This document shows positions 11,782 to 23,556 of a stretch of DNA of 64,000 nt, one piece after another (within the stretch, counting starts at the first letter, position 1; the number at the start of each line of letters is the position of its first letter). The notes beneath the pieces were generated by a model. The model searched no databases and was not told the origin of the DNA. It saw only the letters and a program-made list of their open reading frames with translations. Position numbers and translations under genes: made by a program. The stretch is from Antedon mediterranea (lineage: Eukaryota > Echinodermata > Crinoidea > Comatulida > Antedonidae). The DNA lies in contig NC_092674.1 in NCBI RefSeq assembly GCF_964355755.1, positions 4,965,001-5,029,000 of the forward strand, read 5' to 3'.

Positions 11782-11941
11782 CTATTGTTTGGGTGCGGTT
11801 TTATCTTTGAAGTAAATGCGGTCGCGGCGGCGAAACAATAGGTTGGCGGCATGCCGCGCGAAAAAGGCGTTGTTTGCGGCATTTTCTATTGTTCTTATTA
11901 ATTCCAGTGTTCTTTGACAGAAGCAGCATTTTCGTATATAA
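11782..11941 (+). promoter_or_regulatory. Promoter region of gene A2 with TATA box and three SOX-like octamers
   Basis: TATATAA lies at 11935-11941, 70 bases before the A2 ATG. Upstream, CTATTGTT occurs at 11782-11789 and 11886-11893, and its complement AACAATAG at 11834-11841, within a GC-rich block. AACAAT is the core of SOX-family binding sites. Function is inferred from motif and position. Confidence 0.45.
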
Positions 11942-12011
11942 GCCATAGCAACTTTCTAGAATTTATCATTTAATTATTATACACACTACGAGTAACTGCT
12001 AAACTTCGAAT

Positions 12012-12217
12012 ATGTCTTCCGTACTATTTTCTGATATATTCAGTAAAATGATGACGCCTCTGTCTTTTAACGAACTAATTGTGGCAGATATGTTGCGGTG
12101 TCGTGATTATACTGGTTGTTTCCAGTGCATACTGCAAACCATGACAGGAATCTGCCCAGAGATATGCTATATGAATATCACAGAGGAGTGTATAGACAAG
12201 TTCTATTTCCTCTGAAA
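12012..12217 (+). pseudogene. Gene A2, 5' part (paralogue of A1, disrupted)
   Basis: Encodes 67 residues beginning MSSVLFSDIFSKMMTPLSFN, matching the start of A1 in the helix-rich segment (PLSFNELIVADML against PLAFHELVVAALL). The frame ends at 12213-12215, ten bases before transposon E1 begins. The rest of the gene resumes beyond E1 at about 16314. The TATA box at 11935 belongs to it. Confidence 0.6.
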
Positions 12218-12989
12218 TATGATGTAAGAAGCATTTTTGGGTAGAAGCTGGGATCCACTTGATTTAGGATATTTCGACCTCGTTGATTACGAATATGGCG
12301 GATCCCAAGCGAAATTCGGCCATCTAAGCCCTTAATTTGCATAATTAAAAATGGCGGCCATTTTTTATAATTACCCTATATCTCGAGAACCACTAGTCAC
12401 AGATAATTAATTTTGGTGTCAAAATGTTTTAAATATATGTTTTTATATTCACTTTAATGACACATTTTCTCAAAAAATTGATGCAAGTCGTATTTCTGAC
12501 ATTTTGACCTTTGACCTTGATTTATCGTATCTCAGTAACCAATAATCGGAGAGACACGAAATAGGGCTCAAATTGTTCAGAAACTATACATTCTTATTTA
12601 TTATAATGAAATGTTTTTACAAAAAATGGCCGATTCTACAACTATTGACCTTTGAACTATTAGTCAAATATAATAATATAATAATAATATAACTTTGAAA
12701 ATTGTGGTCTTATGAATTTTTTTTTCTTTTTAAATTGTTTAAAACATGTGTGTTTCTATACAGTCTAATGGCACATTTTGTACAAGAATGGCCGATAGTA
12801 TGGTTATTGACCTTTAAACTACAGCATAGGCCTACTGTATACTGAATATAATATAATATAATTGCATAACTATGAAATTATTTATACTCAATAATAATTA
12901 GTAAAATTATAAAATTCACTGCCATCAAATATGATGTGTTATGATTTATATAGATTTAAAAAAAAATTGAACACGCAAGTTACATTTGT

Positions 12990-13400
12990 TGAAATTTAAA
13001 ATTACCTGCCATCAATATGATGGAGTATGATTATAGATTTTTAAAAATGTGAACATGTCAGCTACATTTGGAAATTACCTGCCATCAATATGATGGATTA
13101 TGATTATAGATTTAAAAAAGAATTTGAACACATAAGCTACATTAGAAAATTACCTGCCATCAATATGATGGATTATGATTATAGATTTAAAAAAGGATTT
13201 GAACACGTCAGCTACATTTGGAAATTACCTGCCATCAATATGATGGATTATGATTGTATAGTACCAGCCATCAATATGATGGATTATGATTATAGAATTA
13301 AAAAAGAATTTGAACACGTCAGCCACATTTGGAAATTTGGAAATTACCTGCCATCAATATGATGGATTATAATTGTATAGGTTTGAAAGAATAGTGAACA
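12990..13400 (+). repeat. Minisatellite with palindromic core, left arm of E1
   Basis: About six units of roughly 65-75 bp (one shorter). Each contains the 15-bp palindrome CCATCAATATGATGG, then ATTATGATTATAGA and GAACACGTCAGCTACATT. The long ORF at 13090-13362 is an artefact of this repeat. Confidence 0.9.
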
Positions 13401-13535
13401 CGTAAGCTACATTGGGAATGAACATGTTAAGGGCATCAGTTTTGATCATTCATGCAAAGGTTTCCGTCATCTTTAGCGTTGTTACAGTAGCATATTAAAG
13501 CTGTACATGGTAGTTTTGACTTTTTGCACCTACAT

Positions 13536-13790
13536 CTATATGGTTATGCATCGTGTCTTGCATCCACAATAAATCATCTCTAACGAAGCAGTAGGAATAG
13601 CTTCATTTTTCAGAAGCACTGGTTGAAGTTTACCATTAGATAGCTCCCAACCAAAATATGTTGGTGATGGCAAATGCTGGATTGGCGATACAGCTTTTTT
13701 CAATACGAGTGCTTGGAAGTGTGCTCTTTTTATATGATGCTGGTGCACTGCATCGCTTGTTGGAGGTAATTTTTTTTTTTTTTTAAACAT
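13536..13790 (-). pseudogene. Inverted duplicate of the Cys-rich C-terminal segment (E1 left arm)
   Basis: A minus-strand frame of 84 codons repeats the start of the coding end at 14596-14886 (HIKRAHFQALV, PSPTYFGWELSNGKLQPVL, EMIYCGCKTR). It stops in the Cys-rich part. It is the mirror copy created by the inverted repeat, not a separate gene. Confidence 0.75.
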
Positions 13791-13859
13791 GGCATGCCTA
13801 ACTTAAAACTGTCGATAAAGGACACCACCAGACAAAGATGAACCAAAACACAGAGACCA

Positions 13860-14886
13860 ATTCGTCGAATTATAGAAAGTGGTGAAATACCGCTGCCAAA
13901 TTGCTGGTCAAACTTGTTGGCATTACAAGATAATAATGCAGATCTGACACGATTTCTATCAGAGGAGTTGATTCGTCAAGCTCCTATAGACAAAGAAATT
14001 GTCACAGCTGGTGGATTTATGAAAGAATCAGTTGTTAAATCATCAAAATTGTACACGAATACGTTGTCTCTGGTCAGACCATGAAGAATCGGACACGAGA
14101 CTTGTCATGCTGGTCCGATACGACACAGTTGTAGTTGCTTCTAGGGATACAGACGTACTAGTGATTCTAGTGTCTCACTACCAAAGCATGGTATCCAAAT
14201 GGATGATGACAGGGACATCCAAAAAAAGAAAGTATCTATAAAAGACATTTTTCAAGCCCTGCCCGAGGGTTCTGCAAAAGCACTGATTCCATTCCACACT
14301 ATTAGTGGATGCGATACTACCTCATATCCAGGGAAGAGTTAAATTACATTAATACATACATACAGTAATTTAACTCTTCACTGCTCATATCTAAGTGGTC
14401 ACTCAAAGGCATCGGCATGGGAAGTATTAAAAAAAGGTATGAACTAATTAAAGACCTGGGAGAAAACCTATCAGTGACCAAGTTATTATGAAATCGGAAA
14501 GATTCATTTGCTACGTTTACGGTGTTGGTCAAGTTAAAAGTACCAATAAAGTTAGGCTTTAAAAAAAAAAGGCATTACCTCCAACAAGCGATGCAGTGCA
14601 CCAACATATAAAAAGAGCACACTTCCAAGCACTCGTATGGAAAAAAGCTGGATCGCCAATCCAGCATTTGCCATCACCAACATATTTTGGTTGGGAGCTA
14701 TCTAATGGTAAACTTCAACCAGTGCTTCTGAAAAATGAAGCTATTCCTACTGCTTCGTTAGAGATGATTTATTGTGGATGCAAGACGCGATACATAACCA
14801 ATAGATGTAGGTGCAAGAAGTCAAAACTACCATGTACAGCTTTATGCCGCTGTAACAACGCTAAAGATGACGGAACCTTTGCATGA
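13860..14886 (+). pseudogene. E1 PIN/XPG-like protein with Cys-rich tail (degraded)
   Basis: Reading across several frame breaks gives recognisable blocks in order: EESDTRLV and ASRDTDVLVIL (acidic residues spaced as in PIN/XPG-like nucleases), PFHTISGCDTTS, then after a short palindromic insert at 14336-14386 LSGHSKASAWEVLKK, and finally LPPTSDAVHQHIKRAHFQA, YFGWELSNGKLQPVL and a CxC cluster (YCGCKTR, RCRCKKSKLPC). The order matches the gene in E2 (VDTDVFILL, GADNTGTFAGKG, LPPTMGTLRPHVERAYY). Stops and shifts between blocks make it non-functional. That this family is the transposase of an Academ-like element (Academ elements are known to carry an XPG-type nuclease) is inference. Confidence 0.65.
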
Positions 14887-14959
14887 ATGATCTTAACTGA
14901 TGCCCTTAACATGTTCATTCCAAATGTAGCTTACGTACGTGTTCACATTTTCTTTTAAA

Positions 14960-15625
14960 TCTATACAATCATAATCCATCATATTGATGGCAAGTAATTT
15001 TCAAATGTAGCTTACGTGTTCAAATTCTTTTTTAAATCTATAATCATAATCCATCATATTGATGGCAGGTACTATACAATCATAATCCATCATATTGATG
15101 GCAGGTAATTTCCAAATTTCCAAATGTAGCTTACGTGTTCAAATTCTTTTTAAAATCTATAATCATAATCCATCATATTGATGGCAGGTAATTTCCCAAT
15201 TTCCAAATGTAGCTGACGTGTTCAAATTCTTTTTTAATTCTATAATCATAATCCATCATATTGATGGCAGGTACTATACAATCATAATCCATCATATTGA
15301 TGGCAGGTAATTTCCAAATTTCCAAATGTAGCTGACGTGTTCAAATTCTTTTTTAAATCTATAATCATAATCCATCATATTGATAGCAGGTAATTTTCTA
15401 ATGTAGGTTACGTGTTCAAATTTTTATTTAAATCTATAATCATAATCCATCATATTGATGGCAGGTAATTTCCAAATGTAGCTGACATGTTCACATTTTA
15501 GAAAATCTATAAGCACACTCCATCATATTGATGGCAGGTAATTTCAAATTTCAAAAAATGTAACTTGCGTATTCAAATTCCTTTTTAAATCTATATAAAT
15601 CATAACACATCATATTTGATGGCAG
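14960..15625 (-). repeat. Minisatellite with palindromic core, right arm of E1
   Basis: About nine units carry CCATCATATTGATGG, the complement of the left-array palindrome, in opposite orientation and with the same flanking words (AGCT(G/T)ACGTGTTCAAATTC). The array is longer than its left partner, so copy number has changed since the arms were equal. Confidence 0.9.
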
Positions 15626-16313
15626 TGAATTTTATAATTTTACTAATTATTATTGTGTATAAATAATTTCATAGTTATGCAATTATATTATATTTAGTAG
15701 ACAGTAGGCCTATGCTGTAGTTAAAAGGTCAATAACCATACTATCGGCCATTCTTGTACAAAATATGCCATTAGACTGGATAGAAACACACATGTTTTAA
15801 ACAATTTAAAAAGAAAAAAAAATTCATAAGACCACAATTTTCAAAGTTATATTATTATTATATTATTATATTTGACTAATAGTTCAAAGGTCAATAGTTA
15901 TAGAATCGGCCATTTTTTGTAAAAACATTTCATTATAATAAATATGAATGTATAGTTTCTGAACAATTTGAGCCCTATTTCGTGTCTCTCCGATTATTGG
16001 TTACTGAGATACGATAAATCAAGGTCAAAGGTCAAAATTTCAGAAATACGACTTGCATCAATTTTTTGAGAAAATGTGTCATTAAAGTGAATATAAAAAC
16101 ATATATTTAAAACATTTTGACACCAAAATTAATTATCTGTGACTAGTGATTCTCGAGATATAGGGTAATTATAAAAAATGGCCGCCATTTTTAATTATGC
16201 AAATTAAGGGCTTAGATGGCCGAATTTCGCTTGGGATCCGCCATATTCGTAATCAGCGAGGTCAAAATATCCTAAACCAAGTGGATCCCAGCTTCTACCC
16301 AAAAATGCTTCTT

Positions 16314-16764
16314 GATTCGTTTTCTAGGCCGTTTTTTGAGAAATGGAACCTGTCTAGTATGACTAAATCTGTATTCGTCGAGCAAGTTTGCAGACACAAG
16401 TATCGTTTGAGAGATGGATGGAAGAACTTACCAAACATCATCATAGTGAATGGAGTTTGATGTCTCTGACAGAACGTACAACGAATGGATGAGATACCTT
16501 CATACGGTATCAAATGGACCAGTCATCGTGCCACGAACTTCAAGCATCCCGATGTATTGCACAAGAATTGAAGATACGCAAAGCACAACGCAGTTGGAAG
16601 ATACACAATCTGAGCCAATGATGTATGGAACGCTAAACTATATGCCAGTGACGAAACACGAAGATACCAAATGTACACCGATGGAATATGGATCAACTTT
16701 TGTTAAAATGGAGAATGAACAATCAATTGATAGAAATGCAGCTAGTAAATCTAAACGTTCTTTA
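16314..16764 (+). pseudogene. Gene A2, 3' part
   Basis: Resumes after E1 with FFEKWNLSSMTKSVFVEQV and the conserved KYRLRDGWKNLPNIIIVNG, aligned with KNRYHLMDGWKSNLPFVIVVNG-type sequence in A1. A small deletion near 16455 shifts the frame, after which EFDVSDRTYNEWMRYLH continues (A1: EFNVCASTYNEWVNYLH). A Ser/Thr- and acid-rich tail with EDTQS/EDTK repeats runs to 16764, where transposon E2 begins. The stop TAG at 16765-16767 is the first three bases of E2. Confidence 0.65.
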
Positions 16765-18640
16765 TAGTCAGGCAGCATTTGTATTTTACTTCATATATTT
16801 AGCCAAGTTTGATTTTTACTTTACTTTTTTTTCACTTTTAAGTGATCAAGGACATCACAACAAACAACTTCCAACTTGTTGTCCAAATTCTAAACGCGTT
16901 TTTCATTCGCTGGGGGCGCTTTTTCAAAATGGCCGCTTATGCTATCAAGTACTTATATCTTGGCAACCACTAATCGTAGAGACTTGGTTTTAATCTTAAA
17001 ATGTTTGTAAGGTACATATTTCTATTTACTCTAATGGAATATTTTGACCAGAAATGACTGGAAATGCCATTTCTGACCATTTGACCTTTGACCTTCTATC
17101 ATATCTCGGTAACTAATGGTCACACAGACTTGAAATTTGTTTCAAATTGTTCGCAGTATGCCTTTTTATATTTACTGTAATTAAATGTTTTGTTTTAAAG
17201 CAAACATAAATGCCATATCTGACCTCTTGCCCTAATGCATGTAATATATCCACAACTGAGAGACTATAGATTTGTCTAGTATTGTTTATAACTTGTACCG
17301 GTACTTGTGGTTGTGTTGATGATATCCCTTGTTCCAAAATCAATATTTCAAATCACCAATGGAACTGTTATAATAAATAAATACATACCATAAATATTGA
17401 ATATAGTCAGATTACCCTCTCCAGTTCAATAAAGTTCATCGATATCGTCTACTAGCTCTACATTCGAGTCCTTTGTATTCTCACATCCATCACCACACTC
17501 ACATGCATCAGTAGACTTGCCCCAAGTCTGTATTTATTGTCTTTTTTTTTTTTATTTATTTGTTTTTATTTTGACCGCGATTTTTGTCTATCCAAACTAA
17601 AGTAATACACGTATGAAACGCCATATGTGCAAAAATATTTATATTTTTACTAATATTAAGACAAAACTCCGTCTGGAGCCCAGACTAATGCATCAGTAGC
17701 CTACAGAGCAAGTTGTTTTTCTTACAACTACAGCGATTTGTTGAACATGAACCATTGCAGGTACATCGACGAATTTCTAGAAGAGCTTTGGTGCTGGTGG
17801 ATTGTTGCAAAATACCGGCTTCAACTGACCATCTTCTAGTTGCCAGGAGTAGTCAGTTGCTGGTGGAATAGATGGAGTTGGCTTGCATGATGAATTCCAT
17901 ACAATAGACATGTAGTATGCTCTTTCCACGTGTGGTCTGAGAGTTCCCATGGTTGGAGGTAATTGTTGTCCTTCCTTGCCTTTCTGTGAAAATAACATCC
18001 ATCTCAAGTGTGTGACATAATGTATAATATGCAAACGTATCTTTCCATTTGCCTGAAAATCCAATTTGGTATTTCAGAGGTCAGTCCATATACAGCAAAT
18101 GCATCTAGTATTTCATCGTCACATTTCATAAGTGCTTTGAAATGGGCGGACACTCCTTTTCCAGCAAATGTACCTGTGTTATCTGCACCTTTAAATGCGT
18201 ACCATCCAATCAGTGCTGCTGATATTTGTCGGTAATAGCATTCCCATATAGGTATTTTTTCCCCTCTTTTCCTACAAAATGTGGTCATTTTTTTTTCTCT
18301 TTTGTGGCGTGAACCACCACCTTTATTCTTTCATATCATAATTAAATACATTACAAATAAATCAGTAATATCTGTCTTCATATGTTCTTTCTTTAATTAT
18401 ATTGTTTTCCGTTAATATTCTACATTTTTCTGTAAATTTTACTTTTTCACATATTGTTTCCAATATTATCCTCCTGTTTTCATGGTTTGTTATTATTCAC
18501 ATTGTACACAGACAATATACATACCGTATTGTTTCATACCCTTTTAATTCATACCATTTATATACATCTTATAGACATTATATACAAAGATATAAAACAA
18601 CGTTTAATAAATTTATTAGGTACCGGTAACTCTTTTAACA

Positions 18641-21600
18641 TTATATGAGCGTTAGTTTGTTCAGATCCTTAACAATAGACTTAAATACAATCCAAGATTT
18701 TTTACACACTGGTTTGTTTAATTCAGTTAAAATCTTAATGTTATATATTGAGAAGACAGCAATTGAATATAAGTCATTTTTGTATTCACAATCAGACCCT
18801 AAAAGAAGTTCTCTAAAAGAGCTTCTGCCATTGTCAATATTTTTAAAAATGTTATCTATGTTTGTCCATAAAGTTTTATTTCGTATGCATTCAAAAAACA
18901 TGTGTTTTTCTTCTTCAATTACCCCACATAAGTCACATACATTATTCATTTTCACATTCCACTTATGAAGCCTTTGATTAGTCGGAACAATTTTGTTCAA
19001 CAGCTTGTAATTTAGTTGTGCATATTTTTTGTTTTTTTCATTTTTCACTTTTTTTATCCAAACGTCACTCCAATTTATTTTCTGAGTGTTAAAGGCCATA
19101 TTCCATTTGCCCATTACATGCGGATAAATAAATTTTTCTTTAATAAAGCACGAATATATAAGTTTTGTTTCCAGCATATAGGCGTCATTAGTTATGATGC
19201 ACTCATCTTTTATATTTGTAGGCACGTTCTTGTTGTAATTTTTAATTATATTAATCCAATCTTTTGGAATAGCATCAACTAAGGAAGCATATTCCATGAG
19301 CCAGTTTATTTTATTACGTAGTGTTTCAAGGATTTCATTAGATGTTTTCAAACGGTTAAAATTAGTTATATCAAATATTTTTTTAAATCCTGAATCAAAC
19401 CAATTTTTATAAAACAAAGACCTTTTTTTGTACACAATATATTTGTTTCCCCATTAACTTTGATTAACAACTTCTTCATAAGTATTGATTTCATGGCAGC
19501 AGTTTTCGTTAAATTCAGTACAACATTGTATCACTTTTAAATAAAAAGGAGGAATGTTTTTCAAAGTAATGCAATTTACCAGGTTAATATTTGACATACT
19601 AAAGAACAATCTTTCATTTCCAAACTTATTTATATAATATGTTGGTAATAGCTTCCATCTCACATGCTTTCTACATATTAATTTTCTCGCCCATGCAACC
19701 TTGAGCGCTTTGATGACCTGTAATGCAAAATCCGGCATATTAATACCTCCATCTTTTAGCTTGCCAATTAATGTCTTTCTTTTAATTTTTTCCCCTTTTC
19801 CATTCCATAGGAAATCGTATGTCAGTTTATTCACCTGTAAAACAACATAATTTGGTACATCAATTATAGAGGCGTTATAAATTAGTTTAGATAAACCGAG
19901 ACTCTTTAAAATTGTAACTTTTCCAAAATATGTAAGGTTTCTACCTTTCCACGTGTTGAGTAGTCTTTCTAAACTTAACAATTTATTAGCCCAGTTTAGT
20001 TCTTGACATTCATCCTTTTTATAACCTACATATATTCCTAAAATTTTAATTGGTTTTTTAACCCAATTTAAGTTACATGGTTTTTCGATTTTATTTATAT
20101 TTCTACCAATCCACATGGCATTTGTTTTTCTTTTGTTAAGGCTCATACCTGATACTTTACAAAAGTTGGTAACAATATTTAAACCTATCTCAATACTATC
20201 CTCATTCCCAGTAAAGATAACTGTGTCGTCCGCTAATTGGGCGATGCGTATTTCTTCATTTTGCACCGGGTCAGGGACAGCTATGCCTACAAAATTCACA
20301 TCATTTCTTATATTACAGGCCATGATTTCTACAGTTAAAATAAACAATAACGCTGACAAAGGACAACCCTGTCTTATACCACTATTCATTTGAAAACTTT
20401 CAGAAATCCATCCATTATTTACAATTACACATTCGGTATTAGTATAAATTGTTGATACCCATTTACGAAAAGAATCTCCAAAATTAAACTTGAATTCCCT
20501 ATTCACAGAATCAAAAGCTTTACTAAAGTCAAGTGATAACATTGCACCATCAATATCTTCATCTTTGGTATAGAATAGAATGTCATTAATTAATCTTATA
20601 TTTTCACCTGCAAAACGCCCTTTAATATATCCTTTTTGATCATTTTCAATTATATTTGCAATAATCTTTTTTAATCTTGTACATAATATATGAGTTAACA
20701 TCTTATAATCAGTGTTTAATAGAGTTATAGGCCGCCAGTTTTCTAAAATTTGTTTGTCACCTTTTTTATAAAGTAAATTGATCACTCCGCGTTTCTGCGT
20801 GTGACTCATTTCATTTTTGTTATAACATTCGTTTATGGCATTACAAGCAATATGTTTGATATCATTCCAAAATAATTTATAGAATTCCACTGGCAATCCA
20901 TCACATCCCGGAGCCTTGTTTAGCTTCATTTTTTTAATAGCTTGTTCGCATTCAGCTATTGTTATTGGGCCTTCACATACCTTGTACTCATCTTCTGATA
21001 AAATATATACATTTGAATTATTTAAGTATTTGTTTATGTCCAGGGAATATCCTTATTACTATATAATTGTTTAAAGAAATTTACTTCTTCACTAAGGATT
21101 TTCTGAGGTTTTGTTAATATTGTCCCATTTTCTTTTTTTATACTTTTTATATGTTTTTTTGTACCGTTATTTTTCTCTAGCCCAAGAAAATACTTAGTAC
21201 TCCGTTCACCTTCTTCCATCCATTGTAGTCGTGAACGTATATATGCACCCTTCGCCTCCTTTTCATAAATTTTTTCTAGAACTTTTGTTTTTTCTTCAAT
21301 TTCAGTCAGAATACATTCATTTTCACGGGTGCAAGTCTGGTCAATTGCTTCATTTAGAATTTTTAATTGCTTCTGAAGCTTTTCCTTTTTTTTAATTTTT
21401 TCTTTATTTATTTTTTTACTGTAAAAAATCGAAAAGTCTTTAACCTTCACTTTTATAATTTCCCAAATTAAATCAGGGCTAAGGATACTTTCGTTGTATT
21501 TGGTATTATGTATAATATCCCTAATATGGTCTTGATAATCCATATTTTTCAACAAATCATTATTAAGCTTCCAATAGCTAGGACCCCTTTTAGATTGATG

Positions 21601-22338
21601 TAACCCAATTTTAATTGATATTGCTTGATGATCTGTTAGTATTGCTGGCCTAATATCACATGATATTATTTCATTGTATTCAACAATATTTTTAGAGGTA
21701 AACCAATAATCTAGTCTTCTATAAATTTGGTTATGTTTTCTACGCCAAGTAAATTGTATTTTGTTTGGATTTGTAATTCTCCATGCATCTTTTAACATCA
21801 ATTTGTTCATAAAATGCTTAACCGTAAACACAGATGTGTCTTTTCTATCAGCACTATTTTTTTGGTCACAACGTCTATCAAGTACGCAATTAATATCACC
21901 CCCCAAAATAATTCTATCACTGTCAATATCAATAAAATTTGAAATAATATTATTTAAATCTCTAAAGAATGTGCTTCTCATTTTGCTATTATTTGGGGCA
22001 TATACATTAATGAACACAAAAATCTTATTATTAATTTCTGTTTTAATAATTATATATCTCCCATTTTTACCTACACTTTGCTTTATCACTTTATAATTGA
22101 AACCTTTTCTGAATAAAATCGACACGCCTGCACTAGTCGAGTTATTAATACTATGTACACAATCACCTTTCCAAATCGATTTGAATTTTTTTAATAAATC
22201 TTGTGTAAGATGTGTTTCCTGTAACAGTACCACATCCGTTTTTTGATCTTTACACCATTTTTCAATTTGTAATTGCTTGGTATTATCACGCAAACCTCGT
22301 ATATTTAACGAGATACAATGAAAATTTGAATTAAACAT
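18641..22338 (-). pseudogene. LINE ORF2: endonuclease-reverse transcriptase
   Basis: The N-terminal part (22338-21034) is an APE-like endonuclease: ISLNIRGLRDN, VVLLQETHL, INVYAPNN, LGGDINCVLD and DHQAISIKI are its usual motifs. After one frameshift at about 21045 the reverse transcriptase follows (20929-19454): KMKLNKAPGCDGLPVEFYK, LDFSKAFDSV, SGIRQGCPLSALLFIL and the catalytic QLADDTVIF, with LADD in place of the commoner YADD or FADD. An in-frame TAA at 19456-19454 precedes the C-terminal part (to 18641), which has CDLCGVIEEEKHMFFEC, the Cys/His cluster usual at the end of L1/Tx1 ORF2. Two lesions in about 1230 codons make it non-functional as written. Confidence 0.85.
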
Positions 22339-22452
22339 TGATCGATTTATTTAAAGAACCATTGGTAATTATACATACACACATTAATACCAGTAGGCCT
22401 ATTAAAGGAAAATAACGAAAGTAGCATGCACAACTATTATAGTATAACACTC

Positions 22453-23556
22453 TCACTTTTCTATAGTTACTTGTTTTTTACTTTTACTGGATTTTCTTCT
22501 TCTCTTTGAGCCTGGCAAGGTAGGAGAGATGTTTTCCTCGTCATCCTTTTGTTCATTGGTGTTAATCTCTTTTCCCTTTACCTTCTTCTCGCTGGTTGAG
22601 GCTTGTTTAAGGAAGTCCGTGATCTTGCCTTGCTTCTCTTGAAGTTCATGCCTTTCACTTTCTTCCTTGTCTTCCTCTTCACTGCCTGTACTTTCCTCCG
22701 AGCTTGAAACTTCTTCATTAATAATTTCTTTGTTTTCATGTGTGTTAGCATCTTTCGTATTGTTCTTAATGATGACACGTTCCCACATATCTTGAATTAG
22801 TTGTTCTCCAGAGTCGTTAAGTAATAACTTTTCCGCACTGCACTCATCTTTTCTATGCCCTTCTAATCCACATGCCATGCATACGATGTTATTTGAACAT
22901 TTGGATGCATTATGACCGATCTTTAAACACCTTGAGCATTTGATCCTTTCATCTGTTTGCCCATTGTGGAAGAGCCTAACTTTAAAGTCATTTATGCTCA
23001 GGAATCTTGGTAATGGTGCTTGTAATTTGTCAACGTAAAACATCCGATCGCCATTCAGACAACTAGTGAGTTGCCCATCAACCCTTAGCTTCATACGTTG
23101 AATGTCGCCTTTTATTTTAACGTTAAAACGTATCAAGGATTTCCGTATTTCGTCATCCGCTACCGAGAGCGGCAAATCTTTCACTGTGACTCTGATAGAG
23201 TCTATATCGTATTGTAGGTATGGATTTTTATCATATATTTGTATGTTCCTACCTTTAATATTCAGTCCCGTTGTTATCAGCTTTACTCTATCTTCTTGGC
23301 AATTTATGTATAATCTCCACAAATTCTTGATCCTTTGTATTCCAGTAATATTTCGACTTTCAACACACTTCATCAGTACCTTATAAATATCTTGTGGTTC
23401 AACATATTTATCACTGACAGTATTTACTTCGTCTACTTTCATGAATACCGGTTTCACTTTAACAGAAGCGTCCCGGGATGCCGCGTCTTTGATCACATGA
23501 TCTGAAGGCGCGTTTTTCGAGTGACTAGGCCGATTCGTCGTCATTTTTTTTTTCAA
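22453..23556 (-). CDS. LINE ORF1: RNA-binding protein with CCHC zinc knuckles
   Basis: An intact frame of 367 codons, 114 bases upstream of ORF2. The middle part reads like a divergent RNA-recognition fold (IDSIRVTVKDLPLSVADDEI). Two Cys/His knuckles follow: CSRCLKIGHNASKC and CMACGLEGHRKDEC, both C-x2-C-x4-H-x4-C. The tail is acidic, then lysine-rich and probably nuclear (GSKRRRKSSKSKKQ). This is the typical ORF1 of Tx1/L1-like elements; it packages the element RNA. The ATG at 23556 follows the short 5' UTR. Confidence 0.8.
   Translation of the reverse strand: MKKKMTTNRPSHSKNAPSDHVIKDAASRDASVKVKPVFMKVDEVNTVSDKYVEPQDIYKVLMKCVESRNITGIQRIKNLWRLYINCQEDRVKLITTGLNIKGRNIQIYDKNPYLQYDIDSIRVTVKDLPLSVADDEIRKSLIRFNVKIKGDIQRMKLRVDGQLTSCLNGDRMFYVDKLQAPLPRFLSINDFKVRLFHNGQTDERIKCSRCLKIGHNASKCSNNIVCMACGLEGHRKDECSAEKLLLNDSGEQLIQDMWERVIIKNNTKDANTHENKEIINEEVSSSEESTGSEEEDKEESERHELQEKQGKITDFLKQASTSEKKVKGKEINTNEQKDDEENISPTLPGSKRRRKSSKSKKQVTIEK

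Larger units (their letters stand above)
12226..16313. mobile_element. E1: DNA transposon with 1.6-kb inverted-repeat arms, inserted in gene A2
   Basis: The ends are inverted copies (AAGAAGCATTTTTGGGTAGA left, its complement right). The inverted repeat runs inward past 650 bp of transposon DNA, through arrays of palindromic repeats, and into coding sequence: the left arm is about 12226-13790 and the right arm about 14590-16313. Only about 800 bp in the middle (13791-14590) is single. The arms carry GACCTTTGA and AAAATGGCGGCCATTTT words also found in E2 and E3. A clear target-site duplication is not visible. Its gene remnant belongs to the same PIN-like/Cys-rich family as that of E2. It separates the two halves of gene A2. 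Confidence 0.8.

Noticed and set aside
13090-13362. 90-codon ORF in E1
   Set aside because: It is a minisatellite whose unit happens to be open; the peptide repeats with the DNA.
12990-15625. Regular palindromic repeats that could suggest a CRISPR array
   Set aside because: The spacers are themselves repeats, the setting is a eukaryotic transposon, and no cas gene exists.
17113-17343. 76-codon minus-strand ORF in the E2 left end
   Set aside because: Falls in the transposon subterminal repeats; similar chance frames occur in the right end.
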